A stretch of 64,000 bases of DNA from Pseudacidovorax sp. RU35E (lineage in GTDB: Bacteria > Pseudomonadota > Gammaproteobacteria > Burkholderiales > Burkholderiaceae_C): contig NZ_FTMY01000005.1 in assembly GCF_900156165.1 (NCBI RefSeq), positions 186,001 through 250,000 of the forward strand, written 5' to 3'. Below, piece after piece: positions 45,865 through 54,246 of the stretch. The first letter of the stretch is position 1. Each line of letters starts with the position of its first letter. Both the position numbers and the translations under genes were made by a program. The notes under the pieces were generated by a model. The model was given only the letters and a program-made list of their open reading frames with translations, did no database searches and had not been told where the DNA came from.

Positions 45865-47009
45865 CGGCCGGCTCCTTCGATCACCTGCGCCAGCACGGCG
45901 CGCGCGGCACCCGGCTTGCCCAGCGCGCGGCTGCGCTCGGCCATGGCCCGCAGCCGGGGCGCGTCGGCCATCAGGCGCGCGATCTTGTAGTCCAGCCCGA
46001 TGGCGTCGTCGGTGAGCCAGGCGGCGCCTTCCTCCAGCAGGTGGACGGCGTTGTGCTCTTCCTGTCCCGGGATGGGCGAGGTCAGCAGCATCGGCCGGCC
46101 CAGCGCCATGCATTCGGAGATGGTGAGCCCGCCGGGCTTGGTCACGACCAGGTCGGCGGCGGTCATCAGCCGGTCCATCTCCGTGGTGAAGCCGATGGGC
46201 AACAGGCGCCCGCCATGCTGTGCGGCCAGCGCCTGCAGCTGCGCATGGGCCTCGGCATTGCGGCCGGCCACGGCGATGAGCTGGAAATCCTGCCCCGGCA
46301 GCGCGAGCACGCGGCGCGCCATGCTGGGCAGGTCGCCCACGCCCGCGCCGCCAGAGACCATCAGCACCACGCCCCGCGCCGTGTCCAGCCCCAGGCTGCG
46401 CACGGCGGCCTCGCGCTCGGTGGTGGCGACGTCGAAGGCCGGCATCACCGGGATGCCCGTGACATGGATGCGCGCCGCCGGCAGGCCGCGGGCGCGCATG
46501 CGGAAGGCCACCTCGTCATTGGCTGCGAAGTAGCCCGCCATGCCCGGCACGATCCACATGTTGTGCAGGTCGTAGTCGGTCACCTGCAGCCACAGCGAGG
46601 CCGCGAGGCGCGCACGCTGCTGCTCGCGCGCCAGCAGCTCGGCCGGCAAAAAGTGCGTGCAGACGATGGCGTCGGGCCGCTCGCGGGCGATCTGCCGCAG
46701 CAGCTCGCGTGCGCTCAGCCGCTCGATGCCGCGGCGCAGGCGCTGCGAGGCGGCGCTGTGCGGCGTCGCGTCGGCCTTGCCGTGCAGGTACGACCACACG
46801 TCGGGCGCGCGGTCGACGAGCTTGATGTACCAGTCGGTGTAGACCTTGCGGAAGCCCGCGGCCACGTGCGCCATCGCGTCGATGTGCACGCATTGCCAGC
46901 CGGGCCAGTGCAGTTGCGCCGTGGCCGCGAGGGCCTGGGCTGCGCGGACATGGCCGTTGCCTGCGCTGACGCTGAGGATGAGAAGCTTGCCGGGATGCGG
47001 AGGTGTCAT
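45861..47009 (-). CDS. GT28 glycosyltransferase, MGDG synthase/UgtP-like
   Basis: A 382-residue GT-B enzyme. LILSVSAGNGHVRAAQALAA (10-29) is the N-terminal MGDG-synthase motif, and VVTKPGGLTISECMALGRPM with SPIPGQEEHN is the donor-binding C-terminal region. Relatives transfer galactose or glucose from UDP-sugar to diacylglycerol. In proteobacteria such enzymes make glycolipids, often to replace phospholipids under phosphate limitation. It overlaps both neighbours by four bases, and lies between a Crp-type regulator and a small membrane protein. Confidence 0.87.
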   Translation of the reverse strand: MTPPHPGKLLILSVSAGNGHVRAAQALAATAQLHWPGWQCVHIDAMAHVAAGFRKVYTDWYIKLVDRAPDVWSYLHGKADATPHSAASQRLRRGIERLSARELLRQIARERPDAIVCTHFLPAELLAREQQRARLAASLWLQVTDYDLHNMWIVPGMAGYFAANDEVAFRMRARGLPAARIHVTGIPVMPAFDVATTEREAAVRSLGLDTARGVVLMVSGGAGVGDLPSMARRVLALPGQDFQLIAVAGRNAEAHAQLQALAAQHGGRLLPIGFTTEMDRLMTAADLVVTKPGGLTISECMALGRPMLLTSPIPGQEEHNAVHLLEEGAAWLTDDAIGLDYKIARLMADAPRLRAMAERSRALGKPGAARAVLAQVIEGAGR

Positions 47010-47785
47010 GGTTCGGTGTTCTGGCGGCGCGCCGCGCGCCGTCCCTGTGCGGCGCGCCCGCCCTGCCGCAGGGCGGGGAGGTCGAGCACGCGCAGGCCAC
47101 CGTACTCCACCTGTATGACACCTTGACCGGCGAGCGCCATCAGCGACTCGTTGACCCGCTGGCGCGACAGGCCCACCAGATAGGCCAGCTCCTGTTGCGT
47201 GATGCGCAGCATCTCGCCCACACGCGGGAACAGCACCGGGTTGAACAGCGCCGCCAGGTTGCGCGCCACGCGGGCGTCGGTGTTGTTCAGCCGGTCGATC
47301 TCCACCGCCGCGATGAACTGCCCCAGCCGCTCGTTGAGCTGGTTCATGACGAAGCGGTTGAAGCCGATGGAGTGGTCGAGCAGCCAGTGGAAGCTGTCCA
47401 GCGGCAGCCCGGCCACCACGCTGCGGCGCAGCGCGCTCACGTTGTAGCGGTAGGGCTCGCGCTTGATGGCCGTGCCCTCGCCGAACCAGCCGCCTGGTGA
47501 GAGGCCGCTGTAGGTCACCTGGCTGCCGTCGGCGCGGTCGTTGCTCATCTTGAGCAGGCCTTCGATCACGCCGAACCAGTAGGTGGGCGCGCGGCCCACG
47601 CGGCAGACCTGATCGCCCACCTCGGCCTCGCCCACCACCAGCGCGGCCTCGGCCCGGCGGCGCTCGGCGGGGGCCAGCGCGTCCAGCCAGGGAATGGCCT
47701 GCAGTTCGGCGTCCGTTGCGGGACGCACCCGGTCGCGGATCCCACGGACAGTGGCCTTGGCGTGGCGTGAGCTGCGTTCGCTCAT
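47006..47785 (-). CDS. Crp/Fnr-family transcriptional regulator
   Basis: A 259-residue protein with a cyclic-nucleotide-binding beta-roll (about 45-130, YWFGVIEGLLKMSNDRADGS) and a C-terminal winged helix ITQQELAYLVGLSRQRVNES near 195-214. The four N-terminal cysteines of FNR are absent. The last 20 residues are Arg/Gln-rich. It overlaps the glycosyltransferase gene by four bases, making a regulator-enzyme-membrane protein operon, and is divergent from the fadD-liv cassette 2, which it may also control. Confidence 0.9.
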   Translation of the reverse strand: MSERSSRHAKATVRGIRDRVRPATDAELQAIPWLDALAPAERRRAEAALVVGEAEVGDQVCRVGRAPTYWFGVIEGLLKMSNDRADGSQVTYSGLSPGGWFGEGTAIKREPYRYNVSALRRSVVAGLPLDSFHWLLDHSIGFNRFVMNQLNERLGQFIAAVEIDRLNNTDARVARNLAALFNPVLFPRVGEMLRITQQELAYLVGLSRQRVNESLMALAGQGVIQVEYGGLRVLDLPALRQGGRAAQGRRAARRQNTEP

Positions 47786-47867
47786 GGGGAAAGTCCCGAG
47801 AGTGGAGTCCCTAGGATTGTCGTCACAACGACACCATGGCGTCAAAGTGCCGCCTAAATTGCGCGGC
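47786..47867. promoter_or_regulatory. Divergent control region between Crp-type gene and cassette 2
   Basis: Only 82 bp separate the two start codons. It contains the inverted repeat TGTCGT-CACA-ACGACA at 47818-47833, a plausible site for a dimeric Crp/Fnr-type protein, but it departs from the canonical TGTGA/TTGAT half-sites. No clear -35/-10 pair was identified. Confidence 0.35.
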
Positions 47868-49835
47868 GTGGAACCTCAAGCCAACACCTTCCCCCGCCTG
47901 CTGATGGCCCATGCACGCCAGCGCCCGGACGCACCCGCCGTGCGCGAGAAGGACCTGGGCATCTGGCAGACCTGGAACTGGTCGCAGGCGGCGACCGAAG
48001 TGCGCGAGCTGGCCTGCGGCCTGGCCAGCCTGGGCTTCTCGGCCGGCGCCAACCTGGCCATCGTGGGCGCCAACCGGCCGCACCTGTACTTCGCCGTGGT
48101 GGCGGCCCAGAGCGTGGGCGGCGTGCCGGTGCCGCTCTACCAGGACGCGGCCGCGGCCGAGATGGTGTTCATGCTGGGCGACGCGGGCATCGAGTTCGTC
48201 TTCGCCGAGGACCAGGAGCAGGTCGACAAGCTGCTCGAATGCCGCGAGCTGCAGCAGGCGGCCGGCGAGGGCGGCACGGCGGCCTTGCGCACCATCGTCT
48301 ACGACGACCCACGCGGCCTGCGTCACTACGACCAGCCCGGCCTGATGAGCTACGAGCAGCTGCGCGAACTGGGCCGGGCCTTCGATGCCGCCACCCCCGG
48401 CTTCTTCGACCGCGCCGTGGCGGCCGGCCAGCCCGATGACGTGGCCGTGATCCTCTACACCTCGGGCACCACCGGCCGGCCCAAGGGCGTGTGCCAGACG
48501 CATGCCAGCTTCATGTCCGCGGGCCGGGGCGGCGTCGAGACCGACCGCCTGGGCCCGGGCGACGACATCATGAGCTACCTGCCCATGGCCTGGGTGGGCG
48601 ACCACCTCTTCTCGGTGGCGCAGTGGCTGGTGGGTGGCTTCACGCTCAACTGTCCCGAGTCCGCCGCCACGGTGATGAACGACATGCGCGAAATCGGCCC
48701 CAGCTACTACTTCGGCCCGCCGCGCACCTTCGAAGGCCTGCTCACGGCGGTGTCGATCCGCATGGAAGACGCGGCCGCGCCCAAGCGCTGGATGTACGGC
48801 AAGTTCATGGCCCTGGCGCGCCGCGTGGGCGCCGACATCCTCGCCGGGCGACCGGTGGGCTTTGTCGACCGGCTGATGTACGGCCTGGGCAACCTGATGG
48901 TCTACGGCCCGCTGCGCAACGTGCTGGGCATGAGCCGCATCCGCGTGGCCTACACCGCGGGCGCGGCCATCGGGCCCGACCTGTTCCGCTTCTACCGCTC
49001 CATCGGCGTCAACCTCAAGCAGTTCTATGGCCAGACCGAGACCTGCGCCTATGTCTGCGTGCAGCGCGATGGCGAGGTCAAGCTCACCAGCGTGGGCACG
49101 GCCGCGCCAGGCATGGAGCTCAAGATCGCCGACAACGGCGAGGTGCTGGTGCGCGGCGTGTCGGTGCTCAAGGAGTACTACAAGCGCCCCGATGCCACCG
49201 CCGAGGTGCTCGATGCCGAGGGCTACTTCCACACCGGCGATGCCGGCGTGATCGACCACGATGGCCATCTGCGCATCATCGACCGCGCCAAGGACGTGGG
49301 CCGCCTCTCGGGCGGCGCCATGTTCGCGCCCAACTACATCGAGAACAAGCTCAAGTTCTTCCCGCAGATCAAGGAGGCCGTGTGCTTCGGCCACGCCCGC
49401 GACGAGGTCTGCGCCTTCATCAACATCGACTACGAGGCGGTGGGCAACTGGGCCGAGCGCCGCGCGCTGCCCTACGGCGGCTACGTGGACCTGGCCGGCA
49501 AACCCGAGGTGCTGCAGCTGGTGCGCGAATGCATCGAGCAGGTCAACGCCGACCTGGCGGCGGAGGAGGGCATGGGCGACACGCAGATCGCCCGCTTCCT
49601 GGTGCTGCACAAGGAGCTGGACCCGGACGACGACGAGCTCACGCGCACCCGCAAGGTCCGCCGCGGCTTCATCGCCGACAAGTACGCGGTGCTGGTCGAG
49701 GCGCTCTATGCCGGCAGGACCGAGCAGTTCATCGAGACCCAGGTCAAGTTCGAGGACGGCCGCACCGGCAGCGTGAGCGCCACGCTCAAGATCGTGGAGG
49801 CGCGCTGCTTCCCACCCGTGAAGGCTGCAGCATGA
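47868..49835 (+). CDS. AMP-forming acyl-CoA ligase (cassette 2)
   Basis: A 655-residue adenylate-forming ligase of the long-chain type. The P-loop YTSGTTGRPKGVC is near 197-209, A5 is QFYGQTETCAY, A7 is GYFHTGDAG, and the hinge RAKDVGRLSGGAMFAPNYIE is intact. No in-frame ATG exists near the N-terminus. GTG at 47868 fits the family start. GTG 47847 and TTG 47859 are alternatives, and the ATG at 47836 is out of frame. It opens the operon and overlaps the next small frame. Likely role: CoA activation of the imported acid. Confidence 0.9.
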   Translation: MEPQANTFPRLLMAHARQRPDAPAVREKDLGIWQTWNWSQAATEVRELACGLASLGFSAGANLAIVGANRPHLYFAVVAAQSVGGVPVPLYQDAAAAEMVFMLGDAGIEFVFAEDQEQVDKLLECRELQQAAGEGGTAALRTIVYDDPRGLRHYDQPGLMSYEQLRELGRAFDAATPGFFDRAVAAGQPDDVAVILYTSGTTGRPKGVCQTHASFMSAGRGGVETDRLGPGDDIMSYLPMAWVGDHLFSVAQWLVGGFTLNCPESAATVMNDMREIGPSYYFGPPRTFEGLLTAVSIRMEDAAAPKRWMYGKFMALARRVGADILAGRPVGFVDRLMYGLGNLMVYGPLRNVLGMSRIRVAYTAGAAIGPDLFRFYRSIGVNLKQFYGQTETCAYVCVQRDGEVKLTSVGTAAPGMELKIADNGEVLVRGVSVLKEYYKRPDATAEVLDAEGYFHTGDAGVIDHDGHLRIIDRAKDVGRLSGGAMFAPNYIENKLKFFPQIKEAVCFGHARDEVCAFINIDYEAVGNWAERRALPYGGYVDLAGKPEVLQLVRECIEQVNADLAAEEGMGDTQIARFLVLHKELDPDDDELTRTRKVRRGFIADKYAVLVEALYAGRTEQFIETQVKFEDGRTGSVSATLKIVEARCFPPVKAAA

Positions 49836-49897
49836 GCGCCCGCCCGGCCGTCCCGAAGGGCGCTCGCACCGCAGGCGAAGCCGAAGGTTATCTATGA
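49832..49897 (+). CDS. Tiny 21-codon frame linking ligase and livG
   Basis: ATGAGC starts inside the ligase stop (ATGA at 49832) and reads 21 codons, MSARPAVPKGAR onward, to a TGA that overlaps the livG ATG (ATGA at 49894). Overlap at both ends would allow ribosomes to move from ligase to livG without release. It has no recognisable family, and may be only a coupling device rather than a functional peptide. Confidence 0.3.
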   Translation: MSARPAVPKGARTAGEAEGYL

Positions 49898-50727
49898 ACG
49901 CGACGACCGCCCAGGAGCTGGCCATGGCCGCCAGCGCGCCCGTCACCGGGCGCCGCATCGGGGACGTGATCCTCGATGTGCAGAACATCACCTTGCGCTT
50001 CGGCGGCGTCAAGGCGCTCACCGACATCAGCTTCGACGTGCGCGAGCACGAGGTGCGCTCGATCATCGGGCCCAATGGCGCAGGCAAGAGCTCGATGCTC
50101 AACTGCATCAACGGCGTCTACCAGCCGCAGGAAGGGCAGATCACCTTCCGCGGCAAGACCTTCCGCCACATGAACTCGCGCCAGGTGGCCGAGATGGGCG
50201 TGGCCCGCACCTTCCAGAACCTGGCCCTGTTCAAGGGCATGAGCGTGCTGGACAACATCATGACGGGCCGCAACCTCAAGATGAAGTGCGGGCTGCTGGC
50301 GCAGGCCTTCCGCCTCGGCCCGGCCGAGCGAGAGGAGATCCGCCACCGCGAGTTCGTCGAACGCATCATCGACTTCCTGGAGATACAGGCCTGGCGCAAG
50401 ACACCGGTGGGCCGCCTGCCCTACGGCCTGCAGAAGCGCGTGGACCTGGGACGCGCCCTGGCCATGGAGCCGCAGGTGCTGCTGCTGGACGAGCCCATGG
50501 CCGGCATGAACGTCGAGGAGAAGCAGGACATGAGCCGCTTCATCCTGGACGTGAACGACGAGTTCGGCACCACCATCGTGCTGATCGAGCACGACATGGG
50601 TGTGGTGATGGACATCAGCGACCGCGTCGTGGTGCTGGACTACGGCAAGAAGATCGGCGACGGCACGCCCGACGAGGTGCGCAACAACCCGGAAGTCATC
50701 CGGGCCTACCTGGGTGCGGAGCACTGA
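49894..50727 (+). CDS. LivG-type ABC ATPase (cassette 2)
   Basis: A 277-residue ATPase. Walker A is GPNGAGKS (59-66), followed by VARTFQNLALFKGMSVLDNI, the signature helix LPYGLQKRVDLGRALAMEP, Walker B VLLLDEPMAGMN and the switch His in LIEHDMG. The MAGMN variant after Walker B is typical of the ligase-linked LivG group. It follows the acyl-CoA ligase and is followed by livH one base after its stop. Confidence 0.93.
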   Translation: MNATTAQELAMAASAPVTGRRIGDVILDVQNITLRFGGVKALTDISFDVREHEVRSIIGPNGAGKSSMLNCINGVYQPQEGQITFRGKTFRHMNSRQVAEMGVARTFQNLALFKGMSVLDNIMTGRNLKMKCGLLAQAFRLGPAEREEIRHREFVERIIDFLEIQAWRKTPVGRLPYGLQKRVDLGRALAMEPQVLLLDEPMAGMNVEEKQDMSRFILDVNDEFGTTIVLIEHDMGVVMDISDRVVVLDYGKKIGDGTPDEVRNNPEVIRAYLGAEH

Positions 50728-50728
50728 C

Positions 50729-51658
50729 ATGGGCTTTTTCCTCGAAACCCTTTTCGGCGGCCTCATGGTGGGCATGCTGTATTCGCTGATCGCGCTGGGC
50801 TTCGTGCTCATCTACAAGGCCAGCGGCGTCTTCAACTTCGCGCAGGGTGCCATGGTGCTGTTCGCGGCGCTGGCCATGGCGCGCTTTGCCGAATGGCTGC
50901 CCAAGCTGCTGGGCTTCGAAAGCCTGCTGCTGGCCAACCTGCTGGCCTTCGTCGCGGCCATGGGCGTGATGGTGATCGTGGCCTGGCTGATCGAGCGGCT
51001 GGCGCTGTCCAAGCTGGTCAACCAGGAGCACATCACGCTGCTCATGGCCACGCTGGGCATCACCTACTTCCTCGACGGCCTGGGCCAGACGCTGTTCGGC
51101 AACGACATCTACAAGATCGATGTCGGCATGCCCAAGGACCCGATGATGCTGTTCGAGGGCACCTTCGAAGGCGGCCTTCTGGTCAGCAAGGAAGACCTCA
51201 TCGCCGCATTGGTGGCGGCGGCCCTGGTGCTGGCACTGAGCCTGTTCTTCCAGAAGACCTCCACCGGCCGCGCACTGCGTGCGGTGGCCGACGACCACCA
51301 GGCGGCGCAGTCCATCGGCATCCCGCTCAACCGCATCTGGGTGATCGTGTGGTCGGTGGCCGGCTTCGCGGCCCTGGTGGCCGGGATCATCTGGGGCTCC
51401 AAGCTGGGCGTGCAGTTCTCGCTGTCGCTGGTGGCGCTCAAGGCGCTGCCGGTGGTGATCCTCGGCGGCCTCACCTCGGTGCCCGGCGCCATCATCGGCG
51501 GACTGCTGATCGGCGTGGGCGAGAAGCTGTCCGAGATCTACCTGGGGCCCATGCTGGGCGGGGGCATCGAGATCTGGTTCGCCTATGTGCTCGCGCTTGT
51601 CTTCCTGCTCGTGCGGCCCCAGGGGCTGTTCGGCGAAAAGATCATCGACCGCGTCTGA
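50729..51658 (+). CDS. LivH-type ABC permease (cassette 2)
   Basis: A 309-residue permease with about eight helices. LYSLIALGFVLIYKASGVFN and FAQGAMVLFAALAM are the N-terminal hallmarks, QAAQSIGIPLNRIWVIVWSV is the coupling region, and VVILGGLTSVPGAIIGGLLI lies near the C-terminus. It pairs with the LivM homologue starting nine bases downstream. Confidence 0.92.
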   Translation: MGFFLETLFGGLMVGMLYSLIALGFVLIYKASGVFNFAQGAMVLFAALAMARFAEWLPKLLGFESLLLANLLAFVAAMGVMVIVAWLIERLALSKLVNQEHITLLMATLGITYFLDGLGQTLFGNDIYKIDVGMPKDPMMLFEGTFEGGLLVSKEDLIAALVAAALVLALSLFFQKTSTGRALRAVADDHQAAQSIGIPLNRIWVIVWSVAGFAALVAGIIWGSKLGVQFSLSLVALKALPVVILGGLTSVPGAIIGGLLIGVGEKLSEIYLGPMLGGGIEIWFAYVLALVFLLVRPQGLFGEKIIDRV

Positions 51659-51667
51659 AGGACCCTC

Positions 51668-52732
51668 ATGCTGTACAGAGAGAACGGACAGTTCAAGTCG
51701 AGTTACAGAGCCGACCAGCAGATCTTTCCGATCCTGCAGGATCGCGTCGCCATCCTTGCGCTGCTGGTGCTGGCCTTCGCCGCGGTGCCGGCGCTGGCCT
51801 CGGAATACTGGCTGCGCGCCATCTTCACGCCCTTCCTCATCCTGTCGCTGGCGGCGCTGGGACTGAACATCCTGGTGGGCTATTGCGGGCAGATCTCGCT
51901 GGGCACCGGCGCCTTCATGGCGGTGGGCGCCTATGCGGCCTACAACTTCCATGTGCGCATCGAGGGCATGCCGCTGATCGCCTCGCTGCTGCTGGGCGGG
52001 CTGTGCGCCACGGGCGTGGGCGTGCTCTTCGGCATCCCCAGCCTGCGCATCAAGGGCCTGTACCTGGCAGTGGCGACGCTGGCGGCGCAGTTCTTCACCG
52101 ACTGGGCCTTCCTGCGCATCCAGTGGTTCACCAACAACTCGGCCTCGGGGTCGGTGAGCGTGGCGGGCCTGAACGTCTTCGGGCTGCCGGTGGAGACGCC
52201 CGCGCAGAAGTACCTGCTGTGCCTTGCCTTCGTCAGCGTGTTCGCGCTGCTGGCCAAGAACCTCACGCGCAGCAGCATCGGCCGCGAATGGATGGCCATG
52301 CGCGACATGGACGTGGCCGCCGCCGTCATCGGCATCCGCCCGGTGTACGCCAAGCTGACGGCCTTCGCGGTCAGCAGCTTCATCGTGGGCGTGGCCGGGG
52401 CGCTGTGGGGCTTCGTGCACCTGGGCGCCTGGGAGCCGGCGGCCTTCAGCATCGACCGCTCCTTCCAGCTGCTGTTCATGGTGATCATCGGCGGGCTCGG
52501 CTCGATCATGGGCAGCTTCTTCGGCGCGGCCTTCATCGTGCTGCTGCCCATCTTCCTGAACCAGCTGCCCGGCTGGTTCGGCGTGTCGATGTCGACGGCG
52601 CTGGCCTCGCACCTCGAATTCATGATCTTCGGCGCGCTGATCGTGTTCTTCCTGATCGTGGAACCACATGGCCTTGCAAGGCTGTGGTCCACGTTCAAAG
52701 AGAAGCTGCGACTTTGGCCCTTCCCACATTGA
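51668..52732 (+). CDS. LivM-type ABC permease (cassette 2)
   Basis: A 354-residue LivM permease with VGYCGQISLGTGAFMAVGAY near 77-96, LRIKGLYLAVATLAAQFFTD and IIGGLGSIMGSFFGAAFIV. An N-terminal extension of about 35 charged residues precedes helix 1. The protein ends in a short basic tail (FKEKLRLWPFPH) resembling the LQLFPFYRR part of the cassette 1 tail. Confidence 0.92.
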   Translation: MLYRENGQFKSSYRADQQIFPILQDRVAILALLVLAFAAVPALASEYWLRAIFTPFLILSLAALGLNILVGYCGQISLGTGAFMAVGAYAAYNFHVRIEGMPLIASLLLGGLCATGVGVLFGIPSLRIKGLYLAVATLAAQFFTDWAFLRIQWFTNNSASGSVSVAGLNVFGLPVETPAQKYLLCLAFVSVFALLAKNLTRSSIGREWMAMRDMDVAAAVIGIRPVYAKLTAFAVSSFIVGVAGALWGFVHLGAWEPAAFSIDRSFQLLFMVIIGGLGSIMGSFFGAAFIVLLPIFLNQLPGWFGVSMSTALASHLEFMIFGALIVFFLIVEPHGLARLWSTFKEKLRLWPFPH

Positions 52733-52769
52733 GTTCCCGTCGTTCATGCCCAACCAGAAGGAGACAACC

Positions 52770-54092
52770 ATGAAGCTGAAATCCCTCGTCCTGGCCGCAG
52801 CGGCCTTCGCTGCCCTGGCCGGCACGGCCGGTCAGGCCCTGGCGCAGGCCAAGGAGCAGTTCTTTCCGTTGCTGGTCTACCGCACGGGGCCCTATGCGCC
52901 CAACGGCACGCCGTGGGCCAACGGCAAGCAGGACTACATCAAGCTGGTCAATGCCCAGGGCGGCATCAATGGCGTGAAGATCGCCTACGAGGAGTGCGAG
53001 ACGGGCTACGCCACCGACAAGGGCGTCGAATGCTACGAGCGCCTCAAGGGCCGCCCCGGCGTGGCCGTGTTCGACCCGCAGGCCACCGGCATCACCTTCG
53101 CGCTGACCGACAAGGTGCCGCAGGACAAGATCCCGCTCATCACGCTGGGCTACGGCCTGGGCGCGTCGCAGGACGGGAATGTGTTCAAGTGGAACTTCCC
53201 GCTCATGGGCAGCTACTGGACGGCGGCCGACATCCTCATCCAGCACCTGGGCAAGAAGGAAGGCGGGCTCGACAAGCTCAAGGGCAAGAAGATCGCGCTG
53301 GTCTACCACGACTCGCCCTTCGGCAAGGAGCCGATCCCGCTGCTGCAGGAGCGCGCCAAGCTGCATGGCTTCGACCTGTCGCTGATCCCGGTGACGGCGC
53401 CGGGCGTGGAGCAGAAGTCGGCCTGGCTGCAGGTGCGCCAGCAGCGGCCCGACTTCGTGCTGCTGTGGGGCTGGGGCGTGATGAACTCCACCGCCCTCAA
53501 GGAAGCCGTGGCCACCGGCTACCCGCGCGAGAAGATGTACGGTGTGTGGTGGGCCGGCGCCGAGCCCGACGTGCGCGACGTGGGCGCCAATGCCAAGGGC
53601 TACAACGCGCTGGCGCTCAACACCTCGGGCACCGAGCCCAAGGTGATCCAGGACATCCTCAAGACCGTGCACGACAAGGGCCAGGGCACGGGCCCGCGCG
53701 ACGAGGTGGGCTCGGTGCTCTACACCCGCGGCGTGATCATCCAGATGCTCACCGTGGAAGCCGTCAAGCGCGCTCAGGAACGCTTCGGCAAGGGCAAGGT
53801 CATGACCGGCGAACAGGTGCGCTGGGGCCTGGAGAACCTGGCGCTCGACCAGAAGAAGCTGGACGCACTGGGCTTCGCGGGCGTGATGCGGCCGGTCAGC
53901 ACCAGCTGCCAGGACCACATGGGCTCCAGCTGGGCGCGCGTGCACACCTGGGACGGCGCCAAGTGGGGCGGCATGTCCGACTGGTACCAGGCGGACGAGG
54001 CCATCCTCAAGCCGCTGGTCAAGACGACCGCGGACAAGTACGCGGCCGAGAAGAAGCTGACGCGACGCGACACCGCTGATTGCGGCGCCTGA
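52770..54092 (+). CDS. LivK-type periplasmic receptor, long form (cassette 2)
   Basis: The 440-residue substrate-binding protein, longer than usual (about 370-390), has a Sec signal peptide cleaved near ALAQAK. Landmarks are LVYRTGPYAPNGTPWANGKQ, VNAQGGINGVKIAYEECETG and VYHDSPFGKEPIPLLQERAK. Two Cys pairs (EECETGYATDKGVECYE; STSCQDH with TADCGA at the end) suggest disulphides. It belongs to the receptor group that accompanies CoA ligases, which bind organic or aromatic acids; ligand unknown. Confidence 0.9.
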   Translation: MKLKSLVLAAAAFAALAGTAGQALAQAKEQFFPLLVYRTGPYAPNGTPWANGKQDYIKLVNAQGGINGVKIAYEECETGYATDKGVECYERLKGRPGVAVFDPQATGITFALTDKVPQDKIPLITLGYGLGASQDGNVFKWNFPLMGSYWTAADILIQHLGKKEGGLDKLKGKKIALVYHDSPFGKEPIPLLQERAKLHGFDLSLIPVTAPGVEQKSAWLQVRQQRPDFVLLWGWGVMNSTALKEAVATGYPREKMYGVWWAGAEPDVRDVGANAKGYNALALNTSGTEPKVIQDILKTVHDKGQGTGPRDEVGSVLYTRGVIIQMLTVEAVKRAQERFGKGKVMTGEQVRWGLENLALDQKKLDALGFAGVMRPVSTSCQDHMGSSWARVHTWDGAKWGGMSDWYQADEAILKPLVKTTADKYAAEKKLTRRDTADCGA

Positions 54093-54095
54093 ACG

Positions 54096-54173
54096 GCACC
54101 GCAAACTGCGGTGCTCGGCGCGAGCGCCGGTACTGAGGCACCCTCCCCTGCCTCTCCCGCCGGGCGGGAGGGG
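54096..54173 (+). other. Tandem RNA hairpins between receptor and livF
   Basis: A perfect 8-bp hairpin GCACCGCA-AAC-TGCGGTGC (54096-54114) begins four bases after the receptor stop codon. A second with 9-bp arms CCTCTCCCG/CGGGAGGGG (one mismatch, 54151-54173) follows. No T-tract follows either, so they are more likely to stabilise the 3' end of the receptor message or lower livF expression than to terminate. Confidence 0.5.
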
Positions 54174-54246
54174 TGGCCTGCCAACCGGCTGGACGACGCG
54201 TGCGCATTTGATCGCCGTTCGCATCCCTGATGCCCGAAGGAACTTC

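Noticed and set aside
47836-47838. ATG as start of the cassette 2 ligase
   Set aside because: It is out of frame with the ligase; the frame begins with GTG or TTG codons.
50696-52825. Minus-strand open frame of 709 codons opposite livH and livM
   Set aside because: Low-complexity His/Arg/Gln content and no family; the plus strand carries conserved permeases.
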